Shown here: piece by piece, positions 20,534-30,977 of the stretch
Layout of the letters: each line of letters starts with the position of its first letter
Numbering within the stretch: position 1 is the stretch's first letter
Assembly: GCF_048544455.1 (NCBI RefSeq)
Contig: NC_133537.1
Span: 14,631,541-14,695,540 of the forward strand
DNA length: 64,000 bases
Source of the DNA: Silene latifolia
Taxonomy: Eukaryota > Streptophyta > Magnoliopsida > Caryophyllales > Caryophyllaceae
Reading direction: 5' to 3'
Notes under the pieces: generated by a model
The model's database searches: none
Seen by the model: the letters and a program-made list of their open reading frames with translations, nothing else
What the model was told of the DNA's origin: nothing
Made by a program: the position numbers and the translations under genes

Positions 20534-21300
20534 CTGTTAATCTAGGTAGCATGGACACTCCTCCTAACTAGCCGTCCCGTGTCCGACACCATGTCGGACA
20601 CCTGGACACCCGACACTCGTCGGACACACGCCTAAAAATGTTATAGTCTATACGAGGAATAAATTGTCAAAAGAGATTGATTAGAAGATTGGTTTGGGTG
20701 AGAAATGAGAATTAGTTATAGTTAAAGTCGAATTTTACCTTCAGTTACCTAAATTTAGTATCAAATACATTAAATTTAGAATCAAATACATTACAAAAAT
20801 AAAATCATACGTTATTTATAACCATCAAATATGTTTTTTTATTAAATTTAAATAGCGTGTCCCGTGTCCTAAATTTCATGGGATGCCGTATCACGTGTCC
20901 GTGTCGTGTCCGTGTCCGTGTCCGTTTTGGTGCTACCTAGCTGTTAATACTATTATCTTCACTACTTCTTCGGTTACTATTGTTTGCTTAACTACTCCTG
21001 CTATTTTTACGTTAACCCGTTAGTTTTGTCAAACTCATATATTTAAATAAATTAATATTTTCTAAAATCGAATTGTTAGTTAATTTTTCATACTCTCTTC
21101 GTTGTTCCACTGTTACTTTCATTACATGTTTTGTGACTAGTATTGTACTATTACTTTCACTTTTTCCGCCGTCGTAATTTTTCTTTCACTACTCCGCATT
21201 TATTATTGCTAATTTCACTACTCCCAATCTCCCATCGTTGCTAATATGACTTTCACTACTCCGGTTGCTATTATTGTTGCTTTTACTACTCACATGAGTG
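20490..21300. repeat. Degenerate TTACTTTCACTACTCC repeat, interrupted by the MITE
   Basis: Variants of TTACTTTCACTACTCCCGCC plus ATTATTG recur every 25-35 bp on both sides of the MITE at 20,542. The same unit appears again at 22,270-22,560. Confidence 0.6.
20542..20940. mobile_element. hAT-like MITE (399 bp)
   Basis: Termini CTAGGTAGCA and TGCTACCTAG are inverted repeats. A perfect 8-bp target duplication CTGTTAAT flanks the element (20,534-20,541 and 20,941-20,948). Inside both ends are GTGTCC/GGACAC-rich subterminal repeats. Confidence 0.9.
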
Positions 21301-21984
21301 GTTATTATCATATCATATTAGTTAATTATCTAGTTGTATTAGAGTTATATATTTAAATATATCTGAAATATTAGATTAGAATATTATTTAAGAGCAATGA
21401 TAATTATTTACTAATTAAATTACAAATCTAATGAATTATGGAATATTATATTTTTTGGAAATCTAGATTGATTTATTTTCCTTTTAATAGTTTCCAAAAT
21501 ATAAAATACTTATATTATATACTCCGTATATTCGTGTATGTTAAATAATTAACATCTTTATACTAATTAATACCATAAGTAGGGCATGTTAGTTTAAGGA
21601 AAATCATCATAGTATAGTGTTCTCTAAATTTATATTTCAACCAAAATAATACTCCCTCCACTTTCCTATTTTCACCCCATTTCCCCCTTTTGGCAAATTA
21701 CCTATCTTCACCCCATTTCTATTCTTTCCTTATTTAGTAAAGTAAATGACTAAAGTGTCCTTGTCCAACTTATGATATTACAAAATATGCCATTGCTTTA
21801 TGGGCCTAATTTTCTGATTAATTCACTAACCCATTAAGACTAACCCAACCCAAATCTAATTAGCCTAATGACTCCCTCCATATTACCCAACCCATTACAA
21901 AATTCCCTCGTAAAAACCCTACATCCCCATCTCTAGAAACTTCCGCCATTGTCCTCCTGCCTCCCTTCTCTCACTAAAAAACCC

Positions 21985-22112
21985 TAACTTCCGCCATCGG
22001 GTCCACCACACAGTGCCATGATTAAAAACTACTCGTATATAATATAATTAATTTGTATAGATTTATTTAATTACATTGAAGTCCCTTGGTTTCTGGAATT
22101 AATATATAGTAC
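21985..22112. repeat. Direct repeat flank, second copy at about 23,062-23,186
   Basis: About 110 bp (CACAGTGC...TAATTTGTATA...TTAATATATAGTA) recurs with roughly 10-15% change about 1.07 kb downstream, bracketing the Helitron end and TTTCACTAC repeats. Confidence 0.6.
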
Positions 22113-22140
22113 TAGTATTGGTGTCCGGCTTTGCCCGGGC
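22112..22140 (-). mobile_element. Helitron 3' terminus, minus strand
   Basis: Read on minus, a CCGGG-type hairpin (22,125-22,139) is followed by CACCAATA and CTAG|T. The inferred element would extend rightwards, with TTTCACTAC repeats inside. The 5' end is not defined. Confidence 0.45.
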
Positions 22141-22269
22141 TACCTCTACTTACCATTAAATTTCTTTTTTCATTAAATAAAATTACTTAAAAGTTGCATA
22201 ACCCATAAATTTATCATTAATATATTTTTCTATGGCATATCCTATAATTACGATGAAATAAATTTTGAG

Positions 22270-22560
22270 ACAAATACACTACTCCCGCTATAAATATTTT
22301 CTTCATATTAATGAAACAATAGTAATAACATTTCACTAATTGCGCGTAATCATTGTTACTTTCCCTACTCCCGCAGTAATTATTGTTATTGTCACTACTG
22401 TCGCATTAATATTGATAATTTCATTACTCCCGCCGTAATTATTGTTACTTTCACTATTGCCGCATTAATATTGATTATTTCACTACTTTCGTTGTTGTTT
22501 CTACCACTTTCACTAATCTCGCTGATAATATTGCTAATTTTACTATTCAAATGAGTGATT
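22270..22560. repeat. Degenerate TTTCACTACTCCCGC repeat, second block
   Basis: About nine irregular copies of CGCATTAATATTG/TTACTTTCACTACTCCC; related to the block at 20,490-21,300. Confidence 0.6.
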
Positions 22561-22889
22561 ACTATCATATAATTATATCCAATGTTACTACAATTCTTTT
22601 CTTTACTTACGAAAATAGTTTTACTACTTAGGCATGCAATTTTAAGAGGATTATATATTTATATAAATATATTACATATATGCATTAAATCAAATCGAAA
22701 GAATTATGCAATATAGTATAATTTATTTTAAGGAAATTGATCATCTTAATTAATTATTATATTTTAAGGAAATTGACCATGTTTTAGTCTCTTACAAATA
22801 TTTAGGAAAATTACCAAGATTCTATATAATTTAATTTTAACCCAAACTATATAATATTCAGTTAGTCTTGCTGAAGACGGGTCGGGGCA

Positions 22890-23047
22890 AATGACGGGTA
22901 ATGCCACTCACAAAACGGATAAGGGGGACAAGGTGGGGCACCCCCATATGCTTCTCTCTCTCTCCTCTATTTGGGTCATTTGTGAGAAAAAATGGTATCC
23001 GTCACTCCAAAGTGACGGATACGTGCCGTCACAAATGAGATTTTGTG
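22890..23047. mobile_element. Short GACGG-type MITE, copy 1
   Basis: GAAGACGGGT at the left, GGGGGACAAGGTGGGGCACCC inside, and GTGACGGATACGTGCCGTCAC near the right end. The same organisation occurs at 23,598, 61,803 and 62,168. Confidence 0.6.
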
Positions 23048-23597
23048 TATAATATTTGCATTGAGATCCCTTAATCGGGTCCATCACACGGTGCTATTGA
23101 TTTAAAACTATATAGTATAATTAATTTGTATAACTTTCTTTAATTACATTAAAGTCCCTTGATTTCTGGATTTAATATATAGTATTGATTGATTGATTGA
23201 TAATAATACACTTCACAAACAAATTACGAACTAGTATGGAATATGACTTATATATTAGTATTTCTAGCCTGGTTAATCAAGGTTGAATACGAATCCAAGT
23301 TTGACCAATCCAAGTTTGACCAAACCCTTCCGTATTTGGAGTAACATTTAACAAGGATTAGACATAATAATAATAATAATAATTAAACAAAATATATGGT
23401 CAACCTAGATGGGAGTACAAGTGTAGAATAGGAAGAGGATGAAGAACATTCGAGGGAGGTTCACAATAATATTGGTAAAGAAACAAAGTTTGAAATTATT
23501 GACAGCTAAGAGAGTTGATGATATAAATAATAAATAAAAAAAAGTAAACATGTGAAAGCAGATCTGTTATTTTGCTAATGAGGCAATTAAAAATCAA

Positions 23598-23780
23598 TAG
23601 GTCTTGGTATAGACGGGTGGGGCGAACAGACGGGTAAAGATCTCTAATAAAATGGGTAAGGGGGACAAGGTGGGGCACCCCCATGTGCTTTCCACTTTAT
23701 GGCAAATGAGTATTTTGTGAGGGAAAATGGTATTCGTCTATACGTATAGACGGATAGTGTCCGTCTATAATGAGAAATTG
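23598..23780. mobile_element. Short GACGG-type MITE, copy 2
   Basis: ATAGACGGGT at the left, GGGGGACAAGGTGGGGCACCC inside, ATAGACGGATAGTGTCCGTCTAT at the right. The right half can form a hairpin. Confidence 0.6.
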
Positions 23781-23950
23781 TGATTAAAAATAGATGGAGA
23801 TCGACGAGCGAGGGTAATGCGAGGGTATGGATCTGCCTGATGTGGAAGGTTGCACGAGACACTATGAAAAGAGTAGCACTATACTACTGCTACAGCCTAC
23901 GTGCATATGTGCAACAGTGAAAGTGTGCTATTCTATTCTTTGTGTGTGCT

Positions 23951-24691
23951 TAGGGATGTCAATGGGGCGGGGTGGGTGAGGAGGAGGGGTAACCCGCACC
24001 CGCCCCGCGAGTCTATAATGCGTACCCACACCCGTCCCGTGACCCGCGGCGGGTTGAACTTTTCAAACCCGTCCCCGCCCCGCGAGGACCCGTTGACCCG
24101 CCAAATTACCTATCTCCTCATAAACAATTTTTAAAAATATAAATCTAAAATCTAAAATATACTAGTCGTACTACTTATACAAATAAGTTTTCGCAAAATA
24201 TACATTCAATTAACTAGTACACAAGTTTTTCAAACCATGAAAGAGTTTTACAAACAATGAAATGCATGTCCAAAGTAAACAAAGCTGCTTGATTAAATTA
24301 ACAGAGCTTCACTCATTGTTTCCTCAAATCATCTAAAGCTCCGTTAGCATTCTCACCAAGTATCATTGGTTTGGGCTTTTTAACCTCTTGTTATAATTTT
24401 CTTTTATTATTATAGTATAATTACTACTACTTATTATAGGTGGGTTGGTGATTTGGAGATGAGTGAGGCGGGTATAAGCGGAGCGGGGACATGCGGAGCG
24501 GGGCGGGCGGGGTGGGTGTGGGGCGGGGTGGGTATGGGGCGGGTTTCATGTGATACCCATCCCCGCCCCACGACCCGCGACGAATGATACTTTTGAAACC
24601 CATCCCCGCCCCATGACCCGTCAAATCATTACCGCGCTGCTTGTGGGGGGGGTGAGCAGACCCGCCAAAACCCGCCCCACTGACATCCCTA
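23951..24691. mobile_element. hAT-like MITE (741 bp) with GGGGCGGG-rich ends
   Basis: Terminal inverted repeats TAGGGATGTCA and TGACATCCCTA, with flanks TGTGTGCT (23,943-23,950) and TGTGTGCC (24,692-24,699), an 8-bp target duplication with one change. The subterminal regions are GC-rich (CCCGCCCC) and the middle is AT-rich. Confidence 0.85.
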
Positions 24692-24744
24692 TGTGTGCCT
24701 GTGTGGTAGAACCAACATGGAACTTTCCCAATTTGGAACTTCAT

Positions 24745-24895
24745 AATTTGGGACGGACAGTATCCGTCACAAACTTGTGATAGATTAAGTAAAATTTATA
24801 TGGTTAGATAAAGACAAATTATTTGTAATATTTTAGATATTTTATTTTTATCTTATTTATTTATGTAGGTGATATTCGACCCGTCACAAACTTGT
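24745..24895. mobile_element. GACGG-type MITE, divergent copy
   Basis: GACGGACAGTATCCGTCACAA at the left and CGTCACAAACTTGTGACGG at the right flank an AT-rich core. Confidence 0.45.
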
Positions 24896-25104
24896 GACGG
24901 ATATACCCCTCCTAAAGGAGACACTATCGCAACTTTGCAACGTACTCTCTTCTTTTAAAGCTAATCCCGTTGAAATAGTGTTTGTTTCAACTTTCAAGAT
25001 TTGAAATGGAGATAAATGAAAATTACTCTATGAAGAGTAGGAGTTAAAACAAGATCGTTTATATAAATTAAGCTCTGTTCTTTCTGACTTAGGCCCTGTT
25101 CTTT

Positions 25105-25258
25105 TGGACTTAATTTGATTCTAATCGATTCGATTGATTCGATTTGACTTCATTGATTGATTGATTCGATTCGATTCGGCTCCATTGATTCGATTCGATT
25201 GATTCGATTGATTGAATCGATTGATTCGATTGATTGATTGATTGATTCGATTCATATT
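25105..25258. repeat. GATTGATTCGATTC-type repeat
   Basis: Irregular mixture of GATTGATT and GATTCGATTC, preceded by GGCCCTGTTCTTTT. Similar blocks occur at 34,197-34,480 and 36,925-37,080, the last ending in the inverse AGAAAGAAACAGGGTC, so all may belong to one inverted-repeat element opened by microsatellite growth. Confidence 0.7.
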
Positions 25259-25445
25259 AGTTTATTTCAACATTACTATTATTATTCTTACTGATATCAT
25301 TATTATTATTTTTATATTAATGTATTTACTATTGTTGTTGTTATTATTATTATTATATTATTATTATTTTTATATTTATTATATTACTATTATATTTATT
25401 AATAATTTATTCGTATTGTTTATATTATTATATTTATATTTAATA

Positions 25446-25518
<73 letters not shown>

Positions 25519-25865
25519 CATTATTATTATTATTATTATATTATATTTACTATTTTATTAATATATTCATTATTATTAATATTATTCATAACATATTTAT
25601 TATTATTATTATTACTATTATTATTATTATTATTATATTTAATATTATTATATTAAGAAGTTATTATTTTATATTTATTATTTTATTAATATACTCATTA
25701 TTATTAATATTATTAATCACATATTTATTATTATTATTATTATTATTATATTAATAAGTTATTATATTAGACATATTATTATTATTATTATTATTTATTT
25801 TTTAGTTATTATTATTAATATATTATATTATTATTAATAATTTTATCATTTATATTACTAATATA

Positions 25866-25897
<32 letters not shown>

Positions 25898-26040
25898 TTT
25901 ATTATTATATTACTATTTTATTTTTTATATATCTTATTAGATTATTATTATTAGATTATATTATTATTAATGAATAATATTATAATAATATTTATTATTA
26001 TTATTGGTATTATTTTTATTATAATATTTATTATTAGTAT
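25259..26040. repeat. Degenerate ATT/TTA microsatellite tract
   Basis: Almost only A and T, with long runs of (TTA)n interrupted by ATATT and TTAATA. Ends at the element B insertion. An ORF of Leu/Ile/Tyr here is a translation of the repeat. Confidence 0.9.
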
Positions 26041-26624
26041 TGTTCCGGGTGTAATTCCAGAGCAGTTATTTGTCACCACCCGTGCTTGTAGAATGACGTC
26101 CTTGGTTGAATCCTCCTTGCGGTCTCCTGAAACGATGAACAAACTGAGGGCTCGGCTTTGGGCCGAGCGAACTCACTCCGACGCTCAAGTCAGTAACTTA
26201 GAGAGGTAAGTTGTTGTTACTTGGCAAAGTACGTATTGTAGAGAGATAAGGAAGATATTACCAGATGAATAGTGATTCTTAGGTTAAATTGTGGATGCTT
26301 TCCTCAATGATAGTTGAGGAGTATTTATAGACTTTCACCTTTTGTCACGTAGTGGCCAAGTGGCTAGCAGGTGGAAAGACTGAGCTACCCTCGGCCGAGG
26401 GACCCATGGCAGGCCGGCGGGCCCTGTTGACTCGCCGCCGAGGGGTCTTGGATATGAGTTCGCGGATGTGTGCCCCGGCGGACAAGGTGTCCTAGCCGAG
26501 GCACAAGAGGCAGCCGAGCCGCGCTGCGTCGGTTAGGGTCATTTAAGCCGTTGACTTGCTGTGGATATCTCTGACCTCGCTCAATGTGTTGACTTGGTCA
26601 GAGGGTGCAGAATATGCCCCATCA
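26041..26624 (-). mobile_element. 3' LTR of element B
   Basis: TGATGGGGCA...CCGGAACA on minus. It contains a minus-strand TATA box (CTATAAATAC, 26,321-26,330) and the perfect 14-bp palindrome CCCTCGGCCGAGGG at 26,388-26,401. The first roughly 475 bp are the same as the other LTR except at the second base; a short block at 26,517-26,580 differs strongly. Confidence 0.92.
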
Positions 26625-26637
26625 ATTTGCCCCCAGC
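26625..26637 (-). other. Polypurine tract of element B
   Basis: On minus GCTGGGGGCAAAT immediately precedes the 3' LTR. Confidence 0.8.
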
Positions 26638-27108
26638 GTAGTCTATGCCGTGGTATGGGCTCCGATGTACGTTGAGCGTATATTCTGCGCCAGTGGCAAT
26701 TTTCTGCCCCGGCTTCTTCTTCCTCGGCGTGGCTCTGCTTAGGCCGTACCATATCCCCCCTCCACATGGATGTGTAATGGACGTCCGATGTGGAAAAAGA
26801 CAATGACGCTGGCTGAGACCAAGGTAGAGAGTGCCGGTTGCTTCTGATTGCCCCCTGGCCGGTGCTTTCTGGCTTGGTTGATCACGTGGCCGACGGAGAA
26901 CAGATGAATATGAATTTGTCGAGGAAGATGAACAGGCAGAGAGATATGAAGGGGCGTGTTGAAGACGCTTGGTCACTGTTGCATTGATTGACATTCAACT
27001 GTTGCAACGATTGACATCCCGTGGTTGCATGCTTGACACGTGTCTGTTTGTTGATTGGCTGACGTTTCATGGGTTGCGCCCTGATTGGTCCCTCTTCATG
27101 GGCTTTCC

Positions 27109-27116
27109 TATAAATA
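27109..27116 (+). promoter_or_regulatory. TATA box of the antisense gene in element B
   Basis: CCTATAAATAGG followed by a CT-rich leader of about 150 nt up to the ATG at 27,288. A donor-like AAGGTAAACC at 27,239 may mark a leader intron. Confidence 0.7.
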
Positions 27117-27287
27117 GGCCAGTTAGTCTTTGAAATTGGCCACCAATTTCATTCTCTTAAAATTTTCTTTCCAACTTTCCAAGGGTTTTTCTCTCTTCTA
27201 ATCTTCAGTGTCGCTACTCCGGCTAGTACTTTTCTTCAAGGTAAACCAACAAATTTCTCTTTTTGTCTTGTGAGTTTTGCTGTAAAC

Positions 27288-29877
27288 ATGTCTTATGCTG
27301 ATGCCGGAACTAGTAAACAGACGCCGGGAGGTTCCCCATCGCGTCTTGATGAGGAGGGGATGTTAGACGCCATCCCGCTGAGGTCTGGGGGCCCTAGGTC
27401 TCCTTCTCCTGAAGTTGATCCTCAAATTTTGGAGGAATGGGAGGACGATGATGATATTGATGACGACGGAGACGATTTCGGTGATGACGCTGAAAGGGCT
27501 CATCCTAATGAGGGGAGGCAGTATGTAATGGATCACGGCGAACCCTGTAAGGTCAGCCCTGACCGTACTTGGATCCGTAAGTTCGCCCGTTGCTCCGGCG
27601 AGACACTTTTCGAAGGCCATTTCCACTTGGGCAGAGGATACAAAATTGTTATCCCTGAGGAGGGTCAGGCCATCTGTTGTCCTCCACCGGGTTGCACCGG
27701 CGTATACATCCGGCACTTGGAGTACGGGCTCCGATTTCCGCTGAATGATTACGTCATGGCTATCATTAGAGCCATGAACGTCGCGTGGCCCAGCTGCATC
27801 CGTTGGCTGTTAGGACCATAGTCGGCTTTGTCTGGCTCTGTCTATTTAAGGGGGAGGTCCCAACGGTTAATTTATTCCGTCGGCTTCATTCTCTTCGGCA
27901 GTCATTTTCTGGTCGCGTCGGATGGTACAGCGTGCAAATGGAGCCGGGTTACGTCTCCGTGGATAAGCTGTCTTCTTGTAAAGACTGGAAAGATCGGTGG
28001 GTGTATATTGAGGTGCCGGATGACTATCCGCTGCCCCGGTCCTTCCAGCACCAAGTAAATTTGCGGTGCGAGACTAAGGCGGAGCATGACAGATGGGTTA
28101 AGCGCAAAAAACTTAAGATGGACGCCGACAAGGTCCTTCTTAATGAGGATGAGAAGCTGGCGATGAGGCTCTTTGAGACGGATAAGAGTGGGGCGTCGAA
28201 AAGATGGATTCCTCCGACGCAGATCATTCTTCAGGATGAGCTGCTCTGCCATGTCGGCCTCATACCGGCCCTAGCACAGGGTGAGTGGGGTCGGTGTGAG
28301 GCCCATGACTGCTCTCAATGTCTCTGTCCGTTTGGAATTTTGATTCATTCTTTGCTTAACTCTTGCCTTGCTTCTTTTGCAGATCATTTTGGTGCGGACC
28401 TGTCCGAGGACATTCTTAAGAGGATGGGGCTGCACAAGGACAAGACCGTTGCTGATTTGCACCCCAAGGCTCTGACCCGTGATCGCAGGACGTCGCCTAA
28501 CGACCTGATGGACCAGCAGCTTAAAGGCCTGAATGTGGAGGCGGCCCAGGCGAGGATTGCTAGTAACATGCCGCGTCGAACGCGGAAAACAAAGCTTTCG
28601 GCGGCGACGGCGTCGACATCCGTTCCACCTCCCATTCCCTTAGTCCAGAAGCTGCCGGTGGAGATCGTTGACATCACCAACGGGGAGGACTCTGATGCGG
28701 AGGGATCTCCCCTCGTCCTTAAGAGGAAAAGGTCCATCCCTGCTGCTGCTGCTGTTGCCGCTGCTGCTACCGAGGGCGGCAAGGAAATGGGCCCTCCGAC
28801 AAAGAAGTCCAAGCCTGGTACCGATTTATCCTACGGCTCAAACTCAGCCGGCTCATTGGGCGTTCCTGATGAGTGGCTTTCCGATATATGCATGTATACT
28901 GACACGGATGCTTTAATTGACTTTTTGTAGATCAACCGTCGGCAGCCGCCGTTCTCACCGTGAGGCAATTGGAGAAGCAGCCTGAGAAGGCGGGTGATAG
29001 AAATGTCACCGTCGCTCCCTTACCTCAGAAGATTTCCCCCGCCGAGCTTGTGGCCGAGGGTGCCAAAATATCCAAGAGGCTGGCGAAGTGGGCTCAGCGA
29101 GCCGGCTCCCACATTATGGAGCAAGAGAAGACCATGGCTGAGGCCGCCCCACAGCTCGAGCGGCTAAGGCTGGAACTTGACGCGGCGAACAAGGAGGCTA
29201 AGAGGGCCAAGGCGGAGGCTGAAGAGGCAGTCCGTGCTGAGAGAAAACTTAGGGAGGACGCTGAAAAGGAAGTCCTTTGAGAGAGCAAAGGCCGAGGCGC
29301 GCGCCGAAGCTGCCAAGCTGCGGGAGATGCGTGACTTTGTTCAGAAGCGCGCCGACCTTTATCTTACACAGAGGAACGAATTTAGGGACCTGTTCCAGAC
29401 CCAGGCGAAGGTGGTCCGGGACAAGGATGCTATCATTGCCCAAAGGGAGGAGGACATTGAGAAACTCCAAACCGTTCTTCTTCCTAACATGTGCGCCCAA
29501 TATCGGGACTTGGCCGAAGGAGCCGCCAGGGAAGTGATTGAGGAGCTCTTCCCTCTCGATGGCTCCTTTCCTTGGGACAGATTTGACGAGCTGCTTGATG
29601 ACAAGCTCGAAGCTAAGGAGGAAGAGGCGAAGGAAAAGGCCAAGGAGGAAGCAAGGGTGAAGAGGGAAGCAGAGGTGGCCGCGGAGAGAGCAGCCCTTGC
29701 TGAGAAGACTAGGGCGGCCAAGGAGGAAGCCGAGAGGATGAAGGCCGAGGTTGTTGAGGCCGAGGCGAGAAAAGCCGAGGCCGAGGTGCTGAAATTGAGA
29801 CCGCTAAGACAAACTTCCGGGTCGCCGTTAAAGACGATCTTACTTATTTCCGTGGACGGCGAGCAAGAATGGCATAG
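27288..29877 (+). pseudogene. Antisense accessory gene of element B, Transposase_28-type
   Basis: The ATG at 27,288 begins MSYADAGTSKQTP. A DE-rich stretch is followed by the conserved region LEYGLRFPLNDYVMAII, AQLHPLAVRTIVGFVWLC and LFRRLHSL, matching the family called putative gypsy-type transposon (PF04195, Transposase_28); its molecular role is unknown. The middle is Ala/Lys-rich with nuclear-signal-like KRKR; the C-terminus is a long Glu/Lys/Ala coiled coil. A GT-AG intron at 28,281-28,382 is clear; one at 28,818-28,930 is needed to join frames in phase. One-base frameshifts are inferred near 27,785, 29,275 and 29,785; the last restores a C-terminus ending at 29,877. It opposes gag-protease, as in element A. 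Confidence 0.78.
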
Positions 29878-30029
29878 GGAGATGATATCTGTAACCTTTT
29901 GCCTTTCCTTTCCTTGTATTTTGTACAGCTTTGGTAGGTTGTCTTTTGGCTTATCCTTATGGGGACGGCCGTCGTTTGTATTCTCCTCATTTGTAACTCG
30001 TTATCTTTTTAATAAGAGTTCGCTTCTTT

Positions 30030-30250
30030 TGCCTCCGGCCTGGCCGAGGTCTTTACCTCATTTTCTTTTGAGTTATCTTCTTGCGCTAATAGTTGAGCAT
30101 CTCAACTGTACTTAGCATTTTCACTTTGCCTCTGGCTTGGCCGAGGTCTTTTCTCGTCTTTGTCTGAGTTGTGTTACGTTATTAATTGAGCGCCTCCTTT
30201 GTTTCCGCCTCGGCTTGGCCGAGGCAGTCTAGAGTGCGTGTCTCAACTGT
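30030..30250. repeat. Irregular GGC(C/T)TGGCCGAGG repeat, 3 copies
   Basis: Three 80-100 bp units each starting near TTTGCCTC(T/C)GGC(C/T)TGGCCGAGG and including CTCAACTGT. This is the non-coding region between the antisense gene and the 113-bp array. Confidence 0.65.
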
Positions 30251-30300
30251 GTTTAACGTTCCTAAGGCATGCTGATCATTTTTGCGAGTATCAACCTCTT

Positions 30301-30765
30301 GATGATGACTGCCGTGGCGTCTACCACTTGGAGTGACTGCTGCGGCGTCTACCTCTTGGGGTGACTGCCGTAGCGTCTACTACTTGGGGTGATTGCGACG
30401 GCGCTTGCTTCTTGATGATGACTGCCGTGGCGTCTACCACTTGGAGTGACTGCTGCGGCGTCTACCTCTTGGGGTGACTGCCGTAGCGTCTACTACTTGG
30501 GGTGACTGCGACGGAGCTTGCTTCTTGATGATGACTGTCGTGGCGTCTACCACTTGGAGTGACTGCTGCGGCGTCTACCTCTTGGGGTGACTGCCGTAGC
30601 GTTTACTACTTGGGGTGACTGCGACGGCGCTTGCTTCTTGATGATGACTGTCGTGGCGTCTACCACTTGGAGTGACTGCTGCGGCGTCTACCTCTTGGGG
30701 TGACTGCCATAGCGTCTACTACTTGGGGTGACTGCGACGGCGCTTGCTTCTTGATGATGATGCCG
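30301..30765. repeat. 113-bp higher-order tandem repeat, 4 copies, built from 28-bp monomers
   Basis: GATGATGACT recurs at 30,301, 30,414, 30,527, 30,640 and 30,753, a constant 113-bp step with very few changes. Each step contains four related 28-29 bp monomers of the form GGTGACTGC(C/T)G(T/C)(A/G)GCGTCTAC(C/T)ACTTGG. It occupies the place where pol would be expected. Confidence 0.93.
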
Positions 30766-30977
30766 CTCTTGTCGGTATGACAGTGTGAGCCGGTACCTGT
30801 TTCTGATAGTGACTATTTGGGAAATGAACACTTTGATGGAGAACTTGGACGATTCCTCATTAGATATAAACATGTGCCGGGGTACCCACAGTTGTCTTGG
30901 GCACCTCCGGTACTTTACAAGGTACTCTCTGAGATCGTCAGTTTTCTAACGGCTTTATTAAGGGCACACCTTCCTAG

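Noticed and set aside
21650-22020. Stowaway MITE suggested by ACTCCCTCC and a gene-like CCCTAACTTCCGCCAT stretch
   Set aside because: Only one end motif is visible and no inverted partner or coding frame was found.
25242-25754. 170-codon Leu/Ile/Tyr ORF resembling a membrane protein
   Set aside because: Lies wholly in the degenerate ATT tract; composition comes from the repeat.
27363-28812. Minus-strand ORFs opposite the element B antisense gene
   Set aside because: Shadow frames of a GC-rich coding region; no domain and no continuation.
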